From contig JAGBXX010000015.1 in NCBI GenBank assembly GCA_017629035.1, forward strand, positions 91,739 to 155,738: a stretch of 64,000 bases of DNA, read 5' to 3'. This DNA comes from Alistipes sp. Lineage in GTDB: Bacteria; Bacteroidota; Bacteroidia; Bacteroidales; Rikenellaceae. The translations under genes and the position numbers were made by a program. The notes below the pieces were generated by a model. That model searched no databases, was not told where the DNA came from, and saw only the letters and a program-made list of their open reading frames with translations. Below are positions 60,789 through 64,000 of the stretch, piece by piece. How positions within the stretch are numbered: the first letter of the stretch is position 1; every line of letters starts with the position of its first letter.

Positions 60789-62180
60789 ATGACGCTCATA
60801 AAATCAATTTCGGGTATTCGTGGTACTATCGGTGGCACCCCAGCCGAGAACCTCACACCCATCGACGTTGTAAAGTTCACAACGGCATATTCACGCCTTA
60901 TCAAAGATAAGAACCCTGGCAAACGTATCACCGTGGTGGTGGGTCGTGATGCACGTATCTCGGGCTCTATGGTCGACTCGCTTGTCGAGGGTACACTGCT
61001 TGGTTGCGGAGTCGATGTTATCAACGTGGGACTCTGCACTACCCCTGGCACGGAGATGGCCGTAATCACACATAAGGCCGATGGTGGTATCATCATCACC
61101 GCCTCACACAACCCACGCCAGTGGAACGCCCTCAAGCTCCTCAACGAGCGTGGCGAGTTCCTCAACGACGACGAGGGTAAGCAGGTGCTCGCCATGGCCG
61201 ACGACACAGAGTACAATTACCCCACTATCGACAACATCGGTAAGGTGGTGCTTCGTGAGGATTTCAACAAGAGGCATATCGAGCAGGTGCTGGCCCTTCC
61301 GCTCGTGGATGTCGAGGCTGTGCGCAAGCGCAAGTTCAAGGTTGTTGTCGACGCAGTAAACTCAGTTGGTGGCGTGGTTATACCACAGCTACTCAAGGAG
61401 TTGGGTTGCGAGGTCGTGGAGCTCAACTGCGAGCCTACAGGAGAGTTTGCACACAACCCCGAGCCACTCCCCGAGAACCTCACAGAGATTTCGGAGGTAA
61501 TACGCAAAGAGGGTGCCGACCTCGGTATTGTCGTAGACCCCGATGTCGACCGTTTGGCATTCGTAATGGAGAATGGCGAGATGTTTGTCGAGGAGTACAC
61601 ACTGGTGGCTGTTGCCGACTATGTCTTGAAGCACACCAAGGGTAACACCGTGTCGAACCTATCATCATCACGAGCACTCAGCGACGTGACCTCACGCTAC
61701 GAGGGTTGCAGCTATGCAGCTGCTGCCGTGGGCGAGGTTAACGTGGTGGCAAAGATGAAGGAGACAGGCGCTGTGATTGGTGGCGAGGGCAATGGTGGTA
61801 TTATCTATCCTGAGCTACACTATGGCCGTGATGCACTCGTTGGCGTTGGTCTCTTTTTGACCTATTTTGCAGGCCTCAACATGACCATGTCTCAGTTGCG
61901 CAAGACATACCCTGCGTACTACGCATCAAAGAACAAGATTGAGCTCACACCAGAGATCGATGTTGACAAGATTTTGGCAACGATAAAGTCAAGATACTCA
62001 GGCGAGAGAGTCAACGATATCGACGGTGTGAAGATCGACTTTGCCGAGAACTGGGTGCACCTACGCAAGTCCAACACCGAGCCTATTATCCGTGTCTACA
62101 CCGAGGCTAAGACGATGGCCGAGGCCGACACACTCGCAAAGCGCTTTATTTCCGAAATAGAACAAATTTGTAAAGAGTAA
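60789..62180 (+). CDS. glmM: phosphoglucosamine mutase
   Basis: A 463-residue alpha-D-phosphohexomutase that interconverts glucosamine 6- and 1-phosphate for peptidoglycan and lipopolysaccharide. ISGIRGTIGG starts the protein. The phosphoserine is Ser106 in TASHNP, the metal site is DPDVDRLAF, the sugar loop is GEGNGGIIYP, and the phosphate-binding end is RKSNTEPIIRVYTEA. The TASHNP context and length fit GlmM, but related Bacteroidetes phosphomannomutases are close. The M20 peptidase gene follows after 23 nt. Confidence 0.88.
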   Translation: MTLIKSISGIRGTIGGTPAENLTPIDVVKFTTAYSRLIKDKNPGKRITVVVGRDARISGSMVDSLVEGTLLGCGVDVINVGLCTTPGTEMAVITHKADGGIIITASHNPRQWNALKLLNERGEFLNDDEGKQVLAMADDTEYNYPTIDNIGKVVLREDFNKRHIEQVLALPLVDVEAVRKRKFKVVVDAVNSVGGVVIPQLLKELGCEVVELNCEPTGEFAHNPEPLPENLTEISEVIRKEGADLGIVVDPDVDRLAFVMENGEMFVEEYTLVAVADYVLKHTKGNTVSNLSSSRALSDVTSRYEGCSYAAAAVGEVNVVAKMKETGAVIGGEGNGGIIYPELHYGRDALVGVGLFLTYFAGLNMTMSQLRKTYPAYYASKNKIELTPEIDVDKILATIKSRYSGERVNDIDGVKIDFAENWVHLRKSNTEPIIRVYTEAKTMAEADTLAKRFISEIEQICKE

Positions 62181-62203
62181 ATTTACCTTAAAACTATAGA
62201 ATT

Positions 62204-63571
62204 ATGAAACTTGCAAACGACTACATCAAAGCTAATCGCGACCGCTTCTTGGAGGAGCTCTTCGACCTTCTTCGCATCCCTTCGATCAGCGCACAGCCCT
62301 CGCTCCACAAGCAGGATATGGTGCGTTGCGCAGAGTGGCTCGCAGCATCGCTCGTGAAGGCTGGTGCTGACCGTGCCGAGGTTATGCCTACCGAGGGTAA
62401 CCCTGTGGTTTACGCCGAGAAGATCATCGACCCTAAGGCTAAGACTGTTCTCGTGTATGGCCACTACGACGTTATGCCCGAGGATCCTATCGACGAGTGG
62501 AAGACAAACCCATTCGAGCCAGAGATCAAGGATGGCCGCATCTGGTGCCGTGGTGCTGACGACGACAAGGGTCAGCTCTTCATGCACGCTAAGGCTTTCG
62601 AGGCGATGGTTGCTACCGACACCCTCCCTTGCAACGTTAAGTTCATGCTCGAGGGCGAGGAGGAGATTGGCTCTCCAAGCCTCTACAAGTTCTGCGCCGA
62701 CTACAAGAAGCTACTCAAGGCTGACATCATCCTCGTATCAGATACATCAATGATTGGTCTTGACTGCCCTACCATCACAGCAGGTCTTCGTGGCTTGACA
62801 TATATGCAGGTAGAGGTTACTGGCCCAGATAAGGATTTGCACTCAGGCCTCTTTGGTGGCGCTGTGGCTAACCCTGCAAACGTACTTGCAAAGCTCGTAG
62901 GCTCGCTCACTGACGAGTTCGGCCGTGTTACAATCCCTGGCTTCTACGACGACGTGCGCATCCTCTCAGACGCTGAGCGCAAGGCACTTAACAAGGCACC
63001 ATTCTCACTCGACGAGTACAAGAAGGCTCTCGACCTTGGCGACGTGGCTGGCGAGATCGACTACACAACAATGGAGCGCACAGGTATCCGCCCATCACTC
63101 GACGTGAATGGTATCTGGAGTGGCTACACTGGCGAGGGTACTAAGACCGTTATTCCATCAAAGGCATACGCTAAGATCTCTATGCGTCTGGTGCCTAACC
63201 AGGACTTCAAGAAGATTGCTAAGCTCTTTGAGAAGCACTTCCGCCGCATCGCTCCTAAGAGCGTGAAGGTCGATGTTAAGTTCTTGCACGGTGGTGCTCC
63301 TTACGTATCGCCTACCGACCTTCCAGCATATCAGGCTGCAGAGAAGGCCGTGGAGACAACATTTGGTGTTAAGCCACTTCCATTCTACTCTGGTGGCTCT
63401 ATTCCAATCATCTCAGGCTTCGAGAATATCCTCGGTATCAAGTCAATCTTGCTCGGCTTCGGTCTTTCGAAGGATGCCATCCACTCTCCTAACGAGAGCT
63501 ACGGCCTCGACCAGTTTGACAAGGGTCTCGAGACTCTGCCTTACTTCTACAAGTACTTCGCAGAGAAGTAG
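62204..63571 (+). CDS. M20-family metallopeptidase (dipeptidase)
   Basis: A 455-residue cytoplasmic di-zinc peptidase. LVYGHYDVMPEDP has the first metal His and the catalytic Asp. GRGADDDKGQLFMH-type sequence carries the bridging Asp, and MLEGEEEIGSPSL the catalytic Glu. A dimerisation domain follows with GPDKDLHSGLFGGAV, and the final metal His is in HSPNESYGLDQF. The CNDP/carnosinase-like subgroup is the best fit. It is cotranscribed with glmM and ends at a hairpin. Confidence 0.92.
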   Translation: MKLANDYIKANRDRFLEELFDLLRIPSISAQPSLHKQDMVRCAEWLAASLVKAGADRAEVMPTEGNPVVYAEKIIDPKAKTVLVYGHYDVMPEDPIDEWKTNPFEPEIKDGRIWCRGADDDKGQLFMHAKAFEAMVATDTLPCNVKFMLEGEEEIGSPSLYKFCADYKKLLKADIILVSDTSMIGLDCPTITAGLRGLTYMQVEVTGPDKDLHSGLFGGAVANPANVLAKLVGSLTDEFGRVTIPGFYDDVRILSDAERKALNKAPFSLDEYKKALDLGDVAGEIDYTTMERTGIRPSLDVNGIWSGYTGEGTKTVIPSKAYAKISMRLVPNQDFKKIAKLFEKHFRRIAPKSVKVDVKFLHGGAPYVSPTDLPAYQAAEKAVETTFGVKPLPFYSGGSIPIISGFENILGIKSILLGFGLSKDAIHSPNESYGLDQFDKGLETLPYFYKYFAEK

Positions 63572-63595
63572 TAGACTATCTATAAACTAGGCAAT

Positions 63596-63625
63596 GAGGG
63601 TGTCCTGCGACAAGCGGATACCCTC
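63596..63625 (+). terminator. terminator-like hairpin after the M20 gene
   Basis: Stem GAGGGTGTCC/GGATACCCTC (one G-T pair) with a 10-nt loop and a short T-rich end. Confidence 0.6.
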
Positions 63626-63645
63626 TTGCTATAAACAAACTTCAA

Positions 63646-64000
63646 GTGAGGATACTTTTACTAATCATAGCCACACTGCTTGCCAGCTGCCACGCCACAC
63701 ACGAGGTGCTATACAGCCAACATCTTCACTTTCCCGAGGATGCCTCAGCAGAAGAGAGGGTCGACATGGCAAGCCGAGTTGTGCCAAGTCGTGAGCAATA
63801 CGCCTGGCAGCAGTTGGAGCTTACGGCATTTATCCACTTTGGCATCAACACCTTTACCGATATGGAGTGGGGCGATGGCACAGAGGACCCCAACCTATTC
63901 AACCCCACGGAGTTAGACTGTGACCAGTGGGTCACAACGCTCAAAAAGGGAGGTTTCAGGATGGTGATACTTACGGCCAAGCACCACGACGGGTTCTGCC
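63646..64000 (+). CDS. GH29 alpha-L-fucosidase lipoprotein, partial
   Basis: The first 118 residues of a secreted fucosidase that continues past the right edge. A GTG start at 63646 gives [15 protein letters not shown], a lipoprotein signal with Cys15 as the likely lipid anchor. The GH29 opening follows: [20 protein letters not shown] and [13 protein letters not shown]. An upstream in-frame ATG is absent (a stop lies at 63595), which supports GTG. The sequence differs clearly from the fucosidase at 6998, with the [13 protein letters not shown] form typical of another GH29 subgroup. Catalytic residues lie beyond the window. Confidence 0.88.
   Translation, partial: MRILLLIIATLLASCHATHEVLYSQHLHFPEDASAEERVDMASRVVPSREQYAWQQLELTAFIHFGINTFTDMEWGDGTEDPNLFNPTELDCDQWVTTLKKGGFRMVILTAKHHDGFC

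Noticed and set aside
1-64000. tRNA, rRNA, transposase, integrase or prophage genes
   Set aside because: No tRNA-like cloverleaf ends, rRNA sequence, transposase or phage protein motifs were found on reading the gaps and frames; weak signals could still be missed by eye.

Overview
The window reads as a chromosomal stretch from a member of the Bacteroidales, plausibly Rikenellaceae/Alistipes-like; the family is my guess and the order is well supported. The evidence is a set of Bacteroidetes-type promoters (TTG/TTTG, 19-20 bp, TAnnTTTG), a fused SecDF, BspA-like leucine-rich-repeat surface proteins, paired secreted proteins resembling DUF4923, an S9B dipeptidyl peptidase, secreted GH29 fucosidases and a lipid A kinase. 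No tRNA, rRNA, IS element, phage gene or CRISPR-Cas locus was seen. Almost all of it is densely packed core-type genes, with one gene cut at each window edge (trmN6-like on the left, a GH29 lipoprotein on the right).

Layout. 1-3.8 kb (-): ybbR-like, coaE, folP, lolD-like, a TIGR02757 gene and trmN6-like form one overlapping operon. 3.9-11.2 kb (-): secDF, a GH29 fucosidase, lepA and plsY. 11.4-13.8 kb (+): yitT-like and miaB. 13.8-17.8 kb (-): a BASS transporter and a large amidase. 17.9-25 kb (+): an M64 peptidase, a BspA-like LRR protein, a biotin-dependent (de)carboxylase subunit with three biotinyl domains, and superoxide dismutase. 25-26.6 kb (-): lpxK-ssb. 26.8-29.3 kb (+): an M23 lipoprotein, a YhbP-like flavoprotein and ispD. 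29.3-37.4 kb (-): two DUF4923-like genes, nadE, pepT, an OPT transporter and thiL. 37.5-50.5 kb (+): adk, a TPM protein, lemA, a glucosaminidase, an unknown gene, DPP IV, a second BspA-like protein, pheT, a palindrome array and a small HTH gene. 50.7-52.8 kb (+): htpG. 52.8-60.7 kb (-): a nucleoside phosphorylase, dnaN, then the operon exonuclease, LysM/PBP protein, rex, ribF-like, thioesterase, capA. 60.8-64 kb (+): glmM, an M20 peptidase and the second GH29.

How the genes fit together. Envelope biology dominates: lipoprotein release (LolD), Sec export (SecDF), lipid A (LpxK), phospholipid (PlsY), peptidoglycan precursor (GlmM) and peptidoglycan remodelling (amidase, M23, glucosaminidase, LysM/PBP protein). 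A second theme is peptide and glycan use by a gut or oral commensal (M64, DPP IV, PepT, M20, OPT, two fucosidases). Cofactor genes (coaE, folP, nadE, thiL, ribF-like) are scattered among them.

The two most unusual structures are non-coding. First, 49523-50105 holds nine near-identical 20-bp palindromes spaced 60-75 bp apart, between the pheT terminator and a small HTH gene. Second, a dispersed long imperfect palindrome of about 113-123 bp lies directly after the stop codons of pepT and dnaN, with a decayed relative after lepA; the two good copies differ by paired, compensatory changes in the stem. Other oddities are the triple biotinyl domain, a RibF-like protein with a shrunken flavokinase half, and terminator hairpins that overlap or abut the next gene's promoter.
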